Shown: positions 26,464 through 35,867 of the stretch, one piece after another
Position numbering within the stretch: the stretch's first letter is position 1
How the letters are laid out: each line of letters opens with the position of its first letter
DNA from: Parapusillimonas granuli
GTDB lineage: Bacteria > Pseudomonadota > Gammaproteobacteria > Burkholderiales > Burkholderiaceae_B
DNA: 64,000 nt
Assembly (NCBI RefSeq): GCF_013416525.1
Contig: NZ_JACCEM010000014.1
Location: 23,775-87,774 of the forward strand
Reading direction: 5' to 3'
The notes under the pieces: model-generated
Database searches by the model: none
Seen by the model: the letters and a program-made list of their open reading frames with translations, nothing else
What the model was told of the DNA's origin: nothing
Position numbers and translations under genes: made by a program

Positions 26464-27315
26464 CTAGGAAAGGGGCCGCAGCGCGCGCCACAGGAGCAAT
26501 ATCCAATCGCGTTTTTCAAGCGTCGGATGGTGTTGGAATATGTCGTAGTGTAATTGGTCCAGGCGTTCCAGGATACGCAGGCCGCCGTGGACGACCAGCT
26601 TGAGCTCGAAGCCGATGCGGCCCGGCAGGCGCCCGGTGAGCGGCATGCCCGAGCGCAGCATGCGCCGCGCCAGGCCGACCTGCTCGCGCATCAACGCCTG
26701 CCAGGCCGCATCGGCGGCGTCCCGCCCGGGCCCGCCCGCCATCCTGCGCCCGATGTAGTCCGGCGCGAGGCCATGGCGCTCGAAGGCGTCCAAAGGGATG
26801 TACAGGCGGTTCTTGCGCCAATCGATGGCCACGTCCTGCCAGAAGTTGGCCAGCTGCAGCCCGGTGCAGATCGCGTCGGCGCATTCGAAGTTGCCGGAGT
26901 CGGCCCGCCCGTACAGGTGCAGCATCAGGCGGCCGACCGGGTTCGCGGAGCGCCGGCAGTAGTCCAGCAGCTGGGGCAGGCCGTCGTAGCGCTGCACCGT
27001 GACGTCCTGCTCGAAGGCGGAAATCAGGTCGTAGAAGGGCTGCAGGGGCAGGGCGTGCCGGCGGATGGTGCCGGACAGCGGCTCGAAGACCGCGCCCAGC
27101 GGGTGGTCCGGCGGCAAGCGCCCGCCGCCGATCTGCGCCAGCGCTTCGCGATAGGCCGCCAGCTGCCGCAGCCGCTGTTCGGGCGCCGCGTCGCCTTCAT
27201 CGGCGATGTCGTCCGCGCTGCGGGCGTAGCGGTAGATATCAGTGACCGCCGCGCGCAGGCGGCGCGGCAGCAGCAGGGAGGCGACGGGGAAGTTCTCGTA
27301 GTGGTCGACGGCCAT
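26464..27315 (-). CDS. hpnC: hydroxysqualene synthase HpnC
   Basis: Converts presqualene diphosphate to hydroxysqualene. It is 283 residues with the squalene-synthase-like YARSADDIADEGD first motif, LANFWQDVAIDWRKNRLYIP second motif, and an N-terminal MAVDHYENFPVASLLLP typical of HpnC. First gene of hpnCDE, divergent from alr across a 75-base gap. A TATACT 10-15 bases upstream of the ATG would give a nearly leaderless transcript. Confidence 0.94.
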   Translation of the reverse strand: MAVDHYENFPVASLLLPRRLRAAVTDIYRYARSADDIADEGDAAPEQRLRQLAAYREALAQIGGGRLPPDHPLGAVFEPLSGTIRRHALPLQPFYDLISAFEQDVTVQRYDGLPQLLDYCRRSANPVGRLMLHLYGRADSGNFECADAICTGLQLANFWQDVAIDWRKNRLYIPLDAFERHGLAPDYIGRRMAGGPGRDAADAAWQALMREQVGLARRMLRSGMPLTGRLPGRIGFELKLVVHGGLRILERLDQLHYDIFQHHPTLEKRDWILLLWRALRPLS

Positions 27316-27390
27316 AGCTGCGCAGTATAAGTCAAGGTCGTCATGCGCCTCGTCTTGGTTTAGACTTCACCATTCTATTCTGGAGCTGCC

Positions 27391-28518
27391 ATGCCTCGTC
27401 CTATTTCGGCGACGATATCCCTGTCCGCCCTGACCCACAACCTGGCCGCCGTCGGGCGCGGGCTGGAAGCCGCGTGCACGCGCGACGGCCGCAAGCGCCC
27501 GAACATCTGGGCGGTCATCAAGGCCGATGCCTACGGCCACGGGGTGCGGAACGCGGTGCCGGCCTTCGCGCAGGCCGACGGCCTGGCCATGCTGGATTTC
27601 GACGAAGCTGTGCTGTGCCGCGACCTGGGCTGGGCCAAGCCCCTGCTGCTGCTCGAAGGCCTGTTCGAACCGGCCGACGTCGCCGTGCTCGACCGGTATC
27701 GGCTGGCATCGACCGTGCACTGCCGGGAACAGATCGACATCCTGGCCGCGTCCAAGGTGTCCCGGCCGCTGGACGTCTTCGTCAAGCTGAACAGCGGCAT
27801 GAACCGCCTGGGCTTCGCGCCCGGCCAGTATCGCGACGCCTTCGGCCGCCTGCAGGCGCTGCATGAGCGCGGCATCGTCAACATCGTCGGCAAAATGAGC
27901 CATTTCGCCCGGGCCGACGACGACCCGGAGGCCACCAGCCGGCAGCTGGCCCTTTTCCTGGAAGCGACCCGCGGCCTGCCGGGGGCGCTCAGCCTGTGCA
28001 ATTCCGCCGCGACGCTCACGCCCACGCTGTGGCCCGCGCTGCCGGCCGACCAGGACCAATGGGTGCGCCCCGGCATCTGCCTGTACGGGGGCTCGCCCTT
28101 CGGCGGCCGTTCGGCGCAGGAGCTCGGGCTGCTGCCGGCGCAAACCCTGGCGGCCAAGCTGATCAGCATCGCCGACCTGCCTGCCGGCGCCTCGGTGGGC
28201 TATGGCTATACCTTCACCGCCCCCGCCGGCATGCGCATCGGCGTGGCGGCCTGCGGCTATGCCGACGGCTATCCGCGCCATGCCGGCACCGGCACGCCGG
28301 TCACGGTGGACGGCGTGCGCACCCGCTTGCTGGGCCGCGTTTCCATGGACATGCTCATGGTCGACCTCACGCCCGTGCCGCAGGCCCGCGTGGGCAGCCG
28401 CGTCGTCCTGTGGGGCGAGGGCGGGCCCTCGGTCGACGAAGTCGCCAGGGCGGCGGGCACCATAGGCTACGAATTGTTGTGCGCAATCGCGCCGCGTGTG
28501 CCAAAATTTGCGGTTTGA
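27391..28518 (+). CDS. alr: alanine racemase
   Basis: PLP enzyme making D-alanine for peptidoglycan. It is 375 residues, with the PLP Lys44 in WAVIKADAYGHG, the TIM-barrel segment KLNSGMNRLGF, the catalytic-Tyr region SVGYGYTF and C-terminal RVSMDMLMVDLT. CTGGAG lies 6 bases before the ATG. Followed at 44 bases by the SDR gene. Confidence 0.96.
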   Translation: MPRPISATISLSALTHNLAAVGRGLEAACTRDGRKRPNIWAVIKADAYGHGVRNAVPAFAQADGLAMLDFDEAVLCRDLGWAKPLLLLEGLFEPADVAVLDRYRLASTVHCREQIDILAASKVSRPLDVFVKLNSGMNRLGFAPGQYRDAFGRLQALHERGIVNIVGKMSHFARADDDPEATSRQLALFLEATRGLPGALSLCNSAATLTPTLWPALPADQDQWVRPGICLYGGSPFGGRSAQELGLLPAQTLAAKLISIADLPAGASVGYGYTFTAPAGMRIGVAACGYADGYPRHAGTGTPVTVDGVRTRLLGRVSMDMLMVDLTPVPQARVGSRVVLWGEGGPSVDEVARAAGTIGYELLCAIAPRVPKFAV

Positions 28519-28561
28519 ACACACCGATGCATCTGATGAATCCCAGAATCGAGGAAATCGC

Positions 28562-29278
28562 GTGAAGAACAAGTGTGTACTGGTGACGGGTGCGACCAAG
28601 GGAATAGGCTGGGCCATCAGCCAGCGGCTCGCCGATCTGGGCTGCCATGTCGTGGGGCTGGCGCGCAATACGCAGGACATCGATTTTCCCGGCTATCTGT
28701 ATTCCTGTGATCTCAGCAATGCCGGCGAAACCGAAGACATGCTGCGCGTCATCCGCGAAAAATACCCGGTCGACGCGGTGGTCAACAATGTGGGCATGGT
28801 CCGGCCCGAACCCCTGGGCGAAATCGACCTGGGCTCGCTCTACCAGGTGTTCGACCTCAACGTGCGGGTGGCCGTCCAGGTCACGCAGACGTTCGTCGCG
28901 TCCATGAAGGCCCGCAAGGAAGGGCGCATCGTCAACATCTGCAGCCGTGCCACCCACGGCGGCGTCAACCGCAGCAGCTATTCGGCGGCCAAGAGCGCGC
29001 TCATCGGCTGCACGCGCACCTGGGCGCTGGAATTGGCGCCCTACGGCATCACCGTCAATGCCGTCTCGCCGGGCCCCATCGAAACCGAACTCTTCCGCGA
29101 CGGCCACCCCGCCGGCAGCGAGGCCGAGAAAAAGGCGCTGGCGTCCATCCCCATGGGCCGGCTGGGGTCGCCGGCGGACGTCGCCGCGGCGGTCACCTTC
29201 CTTCTCGGCGACGAGGCCGGCTTCATCACAGGGCAGGTGCTGGGCGTGGACGGCGGCGGCAGCCTGGCGGGGCGCTGA
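28562..29278 (+). CDS. SDR-family NAD(P)-dependent oxidoreductase (FabG-like)
   Basis: A classical short-chain dehydrogenase/reductase of 238 residues, probably a 3-oxoacyl-ACP reductase-like enzyme; the substrate is not determined. Cofactor motif TGATKGIG at 8-15, NNVGMV, catalytic Ser in NICSRATHGG and YSAAKS (Tyr and Lys) and the PG motif SPGPIETE are visible. The start is a GTG at 28562, preceded by GAGGAAATCGC. Between alr and radA on the same strand. Confidence 0.9.
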   Translation: MKNKCVLVTGATKGIGWAISQRLADLGCHVVGLARNTQDIDFPGYLYSCDLSNAGETEDMLRVIREKYPVDAVVNNVGMVRPEPLGEIDLGSLYQVFDLNVRVAVQVTQTFVASMKARKEGRIVNICSRATHGGVNRSSYSAAKSALIGCTRTWALELAPYGITVNAVSPGPIETELFRDGHPAGSEAEKKALASIPMGRLGSPADVAAAVTFLLGDEAGFITGQVLGVDGGGSLAGR

Positions 29279-29329
29279 AGGGGCTCCGTCCCGCCCTCCG
29301 ATCCCGTCCGCGCCGGTTAAACTCGGGCG

Positions 29330-30691
29330 ATGGCCAAGTCTAAAACTTCATTCGTATGCAGCGATTGCGGGGGAAGCTGCCCCAAATGGGAAGGCAAGTG
29401 CCCCCATTGCGGCGCCTGGAACACCCTGCAGGAAACCCGTGAATCCGCGGCGCCGGCGCATCGCTTCGCGCCGCTGGCGGGCGCCAGCCCCGTGCGCAGC
29501 CTCGCCGAAATCGAAGCGCGCGAATTGCCCCGGCAGCCCACGGGCATCGCCGAATTCGACCGCGTGCTGGGCGGCGGCCTGGTGCCCGGCGCCGTGGTCC
29601 TGATCGGAGGCGACCCGGGCATAGGCAAGTCCACCTTGCTGTTGCAGGCGCTGGTCTCGCTGTCGCGGGCGGCCAAGGTGCTCTACGTGACCGGCGAAGA
29701 ATCCGCCGAACAGGTGGCCTTGCGGGCGCGCCGGCTGGAGCTGGCCACGGGCGGGGTCGACCTGCTGGCCGAGATCCGGCTGGAAGCCATCATGGCGGCC
29801 CTGGACGAGCAAAAGCCCGCCGTCGCCGTCATCGATTCGATACAAACGCTTTATTCCGGCGAACTGAGCGCCGCGCCGGGCTCGGTCTCGCAGGTGCGCG
29901 AATGCGCCGCTCAGCTCACCCGCCTGGCCAAGCAGACGGGCGTCGCCATCGTCCTGATCGGGCACGTCACCAAGGACGGCACCCTGGCCGGCCCCCGCGT
30001 GCTGGAGCACATCGTGGACACCGTGCTCTATTTCGAGGGCGATACGCATTCCTCGTTCCGGCTGATCCGCGCCTTCAAGAACCGTTTTGGCGCCGTCAAC
30101 GAACTGGGCGTCTTCGCCATGACCGACCGCGGCCTGCGCGGCGTTGCCAATCCCTCGGCCCTGTTCCTGTCCCAGCACGAGAAGAACGTCCCGGGCTCCT
30201 GCGTCATGGCCACCCAGGAGGGCACGCGCCCCTTGCTGGTCGAGATCCAGGCGCTGGTCGACAGCGCCCACAGCCCGAATCCGCGCCGGCTGTCCGTCGG
30301 ACTGGAATCCACCCGCCTGGCCATGCTGCTGGCGGTGCTGCACCGGCACGCCGGCGTGGCCACCTTCGACCAGGACGTTTTCGTCAATGCGGTCGGGGGC
30401 GTGAAGATCACCGAACCGGCGGCGGATCTCGCGGTGCTCCTGGCCATCATGTCCTCGCTCAACAACAGGCCTCTGCCGCCCGGCCTGGTGGTGTTCGGCG
30501 AGGTCGGCCTGGCCGGCGAGATCCGCCCGGCGCCCCGGGGGCAGGAGCGCCTGCGCGAAGCCGCCAAGCTGGGGTTCAGCGTCGCCCTCATCCCCAAGGC
30601 GAACGCGCCCCGGCAGGCCATCGAAGGGCTGGAGATCTGGGCCGTCGACCGCGTCGGCGACGCCATTTCACGTTTGCGCGAGGCCGGCTGA
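29330..30691 (+). CDS. radA: DNA repair protein RadA
   Basis: DnaB-like helicase that extends recombination intermediates. It is 453 residues. An N-terminal zinc finger has Cys10, Cys13, Cys24 and Cys27 (CSDC, CPHC); Walker A GGDPGIGKST is at about 93-102; the RadA-specific KNRFG follows FRLIRAF; the C-terminal Lon-like domain begins near NPRRLSVGLE. The stop TGA abuts the next GTG start. Confidence 0.97.
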   Translation: MAKSKTSFVCSDCGGSCPKWEGKCPHCGAWNTLQETRESAAPAHRFAPLAGASPVRSLAEIEARELPRQPTGIAEFDRVLGGGLVPGAVVLIGGDPGIGKSTLLLQALVSLSRAAKVLYVTGEESAEQVALRARRLELATGGVDLLAEIRLEAIMAALDEQKPAVAVIDSIQTLYSGELSAAPGSVSQVRECAAQLTRLAKQTGVAIVLIGHVTKDGTLAGPRVLEHIVDTVLYFEGDTHSSFRLIRAFKNRFGAVNELGVFAMTDRGLRGVANPSALFLSQHEKNVPGSCVMATQEGTRPLLVEIQALVDSAHSPNPRRLSVGLESTRLAMLLAVLHRHAGVATFDQDVFVNAVGGVKITEPAADLAVLLAIMSSLNNRPLPPGLVVFGEVGLAGEIRPAPRGQERLREAAKLGFSVALIPKANAPRQAIEGLEIWAVDRVGDAISRLREAG

Positions 30692-31480
30692 GTGGACTAC
30701 GCGTCTTTATGGCATGTGCTGATTCCGGCCTGCCTGGCGGTGGGGGCGCTCATCGGCTTCACCGGCGGTGTGCTGGGCATAGGCGGGGGGCTGCTGGCGA
30801 TCCCGCTCCTGGGCCTGGTCCTGGGCATGGAGCAGCAGGCGGCCCAGGGCACGGCCTTGATCATGGTCGCGCCCGCCGTACTGCTGACGGTGCGCAAATA
30901 CAACCAGCACGACAAGGTCGACCTGCGCGCCGCCGGCGCCGGCGCGGCCGGGGCGATGGTCTTCACCTGGCTGGGCGCGCAGGTCGCGCTGGGCATAGAA
31001 CCCGTCCTGTTGCGCCGCGTCTACGCCGGTTTCGTCCTGTGCATCGCGATGTTCTACTTCCACCAGAGCTCCCGCAAGCGCCGCAAGGCCGTCCGCCCCG
31101 GCGGCCTGCGCCGGCCGGAGGACTACCATTCGGCCTGGTTCGCCCTGATCGGCATGATCGCCGGCATGACGGGCGGCATATTCGGAGTCGGCGGCTCGGT
31201 GCTGGTGATTCCCATCCTGACCACGATGTTCCGCCTGAGCCAGACCAGCGCGCAGGCGCTGGCCCTGACCATGATGATACCCAGCACCTTCGTGGCGCTG
31301 TCCACCTACGCCGCGCACGGGCAGGCCGACTGGCTGATCGGCATTCCGCTTGCGCTGGGCAGCGTCCTGATGGTGCCTTACGGCGTCAGGCTGGCCTATG
31401 CGCTGCCCGAGCCCAGGCTGAAGCTGATCTTCGCCTGCATGCTGCTTGTTATCATGGTGCTCCTGCTCGTGAAGACCTGA
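30692..31480 (+). CDS. TauE/SafE-family sulfite/sulfonate exporter-like permease
   Basis: A 262-residue membrane protein of the TauE/SafE family (export of sulfite or organosulfonates in some members). Eight or so hydrophobic segments form two repeats, each with a Gly-rich signature: GFTGGVLGIGGGLLAIPLL and GMTGGIFGVGGSVLVIPIL. The start GTG directly follows the radA stop. Substrate not determined. Confidence 0.9.
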   Translation: MDYASLWHVLIPACLAVGALIGFTGGVLGIGGGLLAIPLLGLVLGMEQQAAQGTALIMVAPAVLLTVRKYNQHDKVDLRAAGAGAAGAMVFTWLGAQVALGIEPVLLRRVYAGFVLCIAMFYFHQSSRKRRKAVRPGGLRRPEDYHSAWFALIGMIAGMTGGIFGVGGSVLVIPILTTMFRLSQTSAQALALTMMIPSTFVALSTYAAHGQADWLIGIPLALGSVLMVPYGVRLAYALPEPRLKLIFACMLLVIMVLLLVKT

Positions 31481-31484
31481 TCCC

Positions 31485-33989
31485 ATGCCTATTTTCCTGT
31501 CCCACTTTCTGCTCGGCCTGCGGGCGCTGCGGCGCGACTGGCGCTCGGGCGAGCTGCGGCTGCTCCTGCTGGCCCTGATCCTGGCCGTCGCGGCGGTGAC
31601 GGCGGTCGGTTTCCTGGCCGACCGGCTGGACCGCGCCCTGCAGCGGGACTCGGGCCAGTTGCTCGGCGGCGACCTGGCCATCGACGCCGACGCCCCCATC
31701 CCGGCCGAGTTCCTGCGGGAAGCGGCCGAGCGGCGCCTGCGGGTGGTCCAGACTCTGCAGTTCCCCTCCATGGCCAGCAGCGGCGAACACGCCCAGCTCG
31801 TCGCCTTGAAGGCCGTCACCGACCTCTATCCCTTGCGCGGGGAATTGCGCGTGGCCGCCGCCCCCGACGGGGCGGCGCAGACCGCCGGGCATGGCCCCGC
31901 GCCGGGGGAGGCATGGGTCGACGGCCAGCTGCTGAACCTGCTCGGGCTGAACGTGGGCGACCGCGTGGCCGTGGGCGATGCGCACTTGAAGATCGGGCGC
32001 ATCATCGCCTATGAGCCCGACCGCGGCATGCGCTTCATCAACGTGGCGCCGCGCCTGCTGATGCGCGCGGACGATCTGCCCGCCACCGGGCTCGTGGCCC
32101 CCGGCAGCCGCATCAGCCATCAGCTGCTGGTGGCGGGCGAGGCCGGCGCGGTCGACGGCTTCCGTTCCTGGGTCGAGCGCCGGCTGCAGCGCGGGCAGCG
32201 CATCAGCACGCTGGAAAGCAGCCGCCCTGAAATACAGCGCACGCTGGCGCGCGCCAAGAATTTCCTGCTCCTGGTCGCCATGCTCACCGTGGTGATCGCG
32301 GCCGTCGCCATTGCCCTGGCCGCCCGGCGCTTCAGCCGGCGCCACCATGACGGCATCGCCGTCATGCGCTGCCTGGGCGCGCGCACCCGCCAGCTGTCCG
32401 CCATGCTGTGGGTGGAATTCACCGTGCTGGGCCTGGCGGCCGGCGCGGCGGGCTGCGTGGCGGGCTTTCTCGCCCACCAGGGGCTGGTGGCGATCGTCTC
32501 CGAATGGCTGAAGACCAGCCTGCCGGACGCCGGGGCGCTGCCGGCCCTGCAAGGCCTGGCCGCCGGCCTGCTGCTCTTACTGGGCTTCGCCCTGCCGCCG
32601 CTGGCGGGGCTGCCTCGCGTGCCGCCCATCAGGGTATTGCGCAGCGACCTCCCGCTGTCGCCGGTCCGGCGGGGACCGGCCTATGCCATGGGGGCCGCCG
32701 CCTTCCTGCTGCTGCTTTGGTGGATGTCGGGCGACCTCACGCTCAGCTTCATCGTCGGAGGCGGTTTCCTGGCCTCGGCGCTGGCCTTCGCCGCCCTGGC
32801 CTGGGCGCTGCTGCGCGCGCTCGATGCCGTGCGCAAGCGCCTGGCCGGCTCGCCTTCGCTGCGATTCGCGCTGGCCGGCATGGCGCGGCGGCGCGGCCTG
32901 ACGGTCACGCAGCTGTGCGCGCTGTCCATGGGCTTGATGATCCTGCTGCTGCTTGCGCTGATGCGCAACGATTTGCTGCGGGGCTGGCAAAACACCTTGC
33001 CGCCCGACGCGCCCAACACCTTCGTGATCAATATCCAGCCGGACCAGCGCGAGGCGGTGGTCCAGGCCCTGGGCGCGGCCGGCGTCGCCGACCCGGTCCT
33101 CGCGCCCATGATCAGGGGCCGGCTGGTCGCGATCAACCGGCAGCCCGTGGATGCGGACCACTACCAGGACGACCGGGCCAAGCGCATGGTGGACCGGGAA
33201 TTCAACCTGTCCCATGCCCGTGCCCTGCCGGCAAGCAACCGCATCACGGCGGGGCGCTGGCTGGATCCCGACGGGCATGAGGTCGCCCTGGAAAGCGGGC
33301 TGGCCAAGACACTGGGCATCGCGGTCGGCGACACCATGAGCTTCGACGTGGCGGGGCAGAGCGTGGAAGTGACCGTCAGCGGGCTGCGCAAGGTGGACTG
33401 GGACTCCTTCGAGGCCAACTTCTTCGCCCTGCTCAGCCCGGCCGCCCTGCGGGACGCCCCGGCCACCTACATCACGTCCATACACCTCGACCCGGCCCGG
33501 CATGGCGACCTGGGGCAGCGGCTGCTGCGGCAGTTCCCCAACCTGACGCTGTTCGACATCGGCTCCATACTGGGGCAGGTCGAGCACATACTGGGCCGCG
33601 CCGTGCAGGCGGTGCAGTTCCTGTTCATCTTCGCCGTCCTGGCGGGCGCCCTGGTCCTGGGGGCCAGCCTGTTCTCCACGCGCGACGAGCGCATGCACGA
33701 GGTCGCCATCCTGCGCGCGCTCGGCGCCAATGCGCGGCAGCTGAAGCACGCCCTCCGGGTGGAGCTGTCCATCATCGGCGCCATGGCGGGGCTGATGGCC
33801 GCCTTCGCCGCGGTGGGCGTCGCCGCGCTGCTGGCGCATTATGTCTTTGATTTTCCCCTGGGCGTGCCATGGTGGCCCTGGGCCGCCGGCATGGCGGCGG
33901 GGCTGGCCGTCTCGCTCGCGGGCGGCGGCGCGGCGCTGGCCGGCGTGCTGAAGACGCCGCCGCTCGCTTCCTTGCGGGGGACGTCATGA
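31485..33989 (+). CDS. FtsX-like ABC transporter permease (YbbP type)
   Basis: A large 834-residue inner-membrane permease with two FtsX domains and a large periplasmic region after the first membrane helix (LLLALILAVAAVTAVGFLADRL). YbbP proteins normally pair with the ATPase YbbA and the esterase TesA; neither is encoded here, although other FtsX-like systems use an ATPase from elsewhere. It overlaps the Kdo kinase gene by 4 bases (ATGA), linking it to lipopolysaccharide assembly by context only. Confidence 0.88.
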   Translation: MPIFLSHFLLGLRALRRDWRSGELRLLLLALILAVAAVTAVGFLADRLDRALQRDSGQLLGGDLAIDADAPIPAEFLREAAERRLRVVQTLQFPSMASSGEHAQLVALKAVTDLYPLRGELRVAAAPDGAAQTAGHGPAPGEAWVDGQLLNLLGLNVGDRVAVGDAHLKIGRIIAYEPDRGMRFINVAPRLLMRADDLPATGLVAPGSRISHQLLVAGEAGAVDGFRSWVERRLQRGQRISTLESSRPEIQRTLARAKNFLLLVAMLTVVIAAVAIALAARRFSRRHHDGIAVMRCLGARTRQLSAMLWVEFTVLGLAAGAAGCVAGFLAHQGLVAIVSEWLKTSLPDAGALPALQGLAAGLLLLLGFALPPLAGLPRVPPIRVLRSDLPLSPVRRGPAYAMGAAAFLLLLWWMSGDLTLSFIVGGGFLASALAFAALAWALLRALDAVRKRLAGSPSLRFALAGMARRRGLTVTQLCALSMGLMILLLLALMRNDLLRGWQNTLPPDAPNTFVINIQPDQREAVVQALGAAGVADPVLAPMIRGRLVAINRQPVDADHYQDDRAKRMVDREFNLSHARALPASNRITAGRWLDPDGHEVALESGLAKTLGIAVGDTMSFDVAGQSVEVTVSGLRKVDWDSFEANFFALLSPAALRDAPATYITSIHLDPARHGDLGQRLLRQFPNLTLFDIGSILGQVEHILGRAVQAVQFLFIFAVLAGALVLGASLFSTRDERMHEVAILRALGANARQLKHALRVELSIIGAMAGLMAAFAAVGVAALLAHYVFDFPLGVPWWPWAAGMAAGLAVSLAGGGAALAGVLKTPPLASLRGTS

Positions 33990-34708
33990 ACACGCAGGAA
34001 GCGCCGATCGAATTCCGCGATCTCGCGCTGAAGGGCGGCATGCTGCGCTACGACGCGCGGCGTATTTCCGCGCCCGGGGGCGGCCTGGTCGATCCCGCCT
34101 CGAACGGGCTGGAGGCCGTGGCCGTGGGGCAGGGCGGCCGGCAGGCCGCCTGGTACGTGAAAGGCGAATTCGGCGAGGCCGTGCTGCGGCGCTACCGGCG
34201 CGGCGGCCTGATGGCCAGGCTCAGCGCCGATCGCTATCTGTGGGCGGGCGCGGAGCGCACGCGCTCTTTCGCCGAAGCCGAATTGCTGCGCTACATGCGC
34301 CAGCGCGGCCTGGCCGTGCCCCGGCCGCTGGCCGCGGCGTACTGGCGCCGCGGGCTCACCTACACGGCGGCGCTGCTGACCGAGCGCATTCCCGATGCGC
34401 GTCCGCTGCCCCAGGCGCTCGACGGGCGTCATGCCGACGTCGCCCTGGCGATTTTCGCCATGCACGAGGCCGGCGTCTGGCACGCCGACTTGAACGCCTA
34501 CAATATTTTGCTGGACGCGCAGGGCAAGGTCTGGCTGATCGATTTCGACAAAAGCCGCAGGGCGGTGCTGTCCCAGGAGCGCAGGCGGGCCAATTTGCTG
34601 CGGCTGCGCCGGTCGCTCGTCAAGCTGGCCGGCGACAGCGGCCTGCAGTGGTGGAACGAGCTCAATGCTGCCTATGATCTGCTGTCCCGGACTCGGGGCC
34701 CACTCTAG
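33986..34708 (+). CDS. kdkA: 3-deoxy-D-manno-octulosonic acid (Kdo) kinase
   Basis: Kinase that phosphorylates the Kdo residue of lipid A-core, typical of bacteria with a single phosphorylated Kdo. It is 240 residues with the protein-kinase-like fold of WaaP/KdkA proteins: glycine-poor N-lobe AWYVKGEFGEAVLRRYRRGG, catalytic HADLN at 166-170 and metal-binding DFDKS at 186-190. The start ATG 33986 overlaps the permease stop. Family assignment is firm; Kdo as acceptor follows from the family. Confidence 0.88.
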   Translation: MNTQEAPIEFRDLALKGGMLRYDARRISAPGGGLVDPASNGLEAVAVGQGGRQAAWYVKGEFGEAVLRRYRRGGLMARLSADRYLWAGAERTRSFAEAELLRYMRQRGLAVPRPLAAAYWRRGLTYTAALLTERIPDARPLPQALDGRHADVALAIFAMHEAGVWHADLNAYNILLDAQGKVWLIDFDKSRRAVLSQERRRANLLRLRRSLVKLAGDSGLQWWNELNAAYDLLSRTRGPL

Positions 34709-34764
34709 CCGGAAAAAGCTTTATCATCACGCCTTTTGGCTTTGTGTATTTTGGGAGGCTAGCA

Positions 34765-35862
34765 ATGAAACTCACGGTGAGCGCACTGATCATGGGTACG
34801 GCTCTTGTCATGGCGACGTCTTCCGCGACGGCGCAAGGCAAGGTCGTGAACGTCTATAACTGGGCGGAATACACGGCGCCCGACACGATTTCCGGCTTCG
34901 AAAAGGCAACGGGCATCAAGGCGCGCTACGACGTCTACGACAGCAACGACACCCTGCAGGCCAAGCTGCTGACCGGCAAGTCCGGCTACGACGTGGTGGT
35001 GCCGTCCACCCATTACGCGGCCCGGCAGATCGAGGGCGGCCTGTTCCAGAAGCTGGACAAATCCAAGATTCCGAACTGGAAGTACCTGGACCAGGACATC
35101 ATGGACATCGTCGCCGCCGTGGACCCCGGCAACCAGTACCTGGTTCCCTGGGGCTATGGCACCAACGGCCTGGGCTACAACGTGACCAAGGTCAGGGAAA
35201 TCCTGGGCCAGGACGCCGACCTGGGCAGCTGGGACATGCTGTTCAAGCCCGAGAACGCCGAAAGGCTCAAGGGCTGCGGCATTTCCATGCTGGACGAAGC
35301 CGCGCAGGTCTTCCCGGCCGTGCTGCATTACCTGGGCAAGGACCCCAACAGCAGCAACGCCGACGACTACAAGCAGGCGCTGGCCCTGCTCAAGTCCATA
35401 CGGCCCTACATCCGGCAGTTCAGCTCTTCCGGCTATATCGACGAACTGGCGGCGGGCGACCTGTGCATGGTCTACGGTTTTTCGGGCGACGTCATGATCG
35501 CCGCCCATCGCGCCAAGGAAGCCGGCAAGCGCTATAAAATCGACTACTACATCCCCGCCGGCGGCGCGCCCGCTTGGTTCGACACCATGGCCATCCCCAA
35601 GGACGCCGCGAACGTCGACGAGGCCCACGCCTTCATCAATTACATCGAGACGCCCGAGGTCCACGCGGCCATCACCAACGTGATGTTCTACCCCAACGCC
35701 AACAAAGAGGCCCGCAAGCACGTGGTCAAGGACGTCGCGGAGAACCCCATGATCTATCCGCCCGCCGAGGTCGCCAAGACCCTGTACGTCATCAAGCCCC
35801 AGCCTCTGCCGGTGCAGCGCCTGCAGACGCGGATGTGGGCGGAACTCAAGTCGGGGCGCTGA
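34765..35862 (+). CDS. potF: putrescine/spermidine ABC transporter, periplasmic binding protein
   Basis: Periplasmic polyamine-binding protein of PotFGHI. It is 365 residues with a signal peptide (MKLTVSALIMGTALVMATSSATAQG) and the family opening VVNVYNWAEYTAPDTISGFEK, followed by GYDVVVPSTHYAARQI and ATNVMFYPNANK-like C-terminus. GGGAGG lies before the ATG at 34765. First of four genes. Confidence 0.95.
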   Translation: MKLTVSALIMGTALVMATSSATAQGKVVNVYNWAEYTAPDTISGFEKATGIKARYDVYDSNDTLQAKLLTGKSGYDVVVPSTHYAARQIEGGLFQKLDKSKIPNWKYLDQDIMDIVAAVDPGNQYLVPWGYGTNGLGYNVTKVREILGQDADLGSWDMLFKPENAERLKGCGISMLDEAAQVFPAVLHYLGKDPNSSNADDYKQALALLKSIRPYIRQFSSSGYIDELAAGDLCMVYGFSGDVMIAAHRAKEAGKRYKIDYYIPAGGAPAWFDTMAIPKDAANVDEAHAFINYIETPEVHAAITNVMFYPNANKEARKHVVKDVAENPMIYPPAEVAKTLYVIKPQPLPVQRLQTRMWAELKSGR

Positions 35863-35867
35863 TCATC

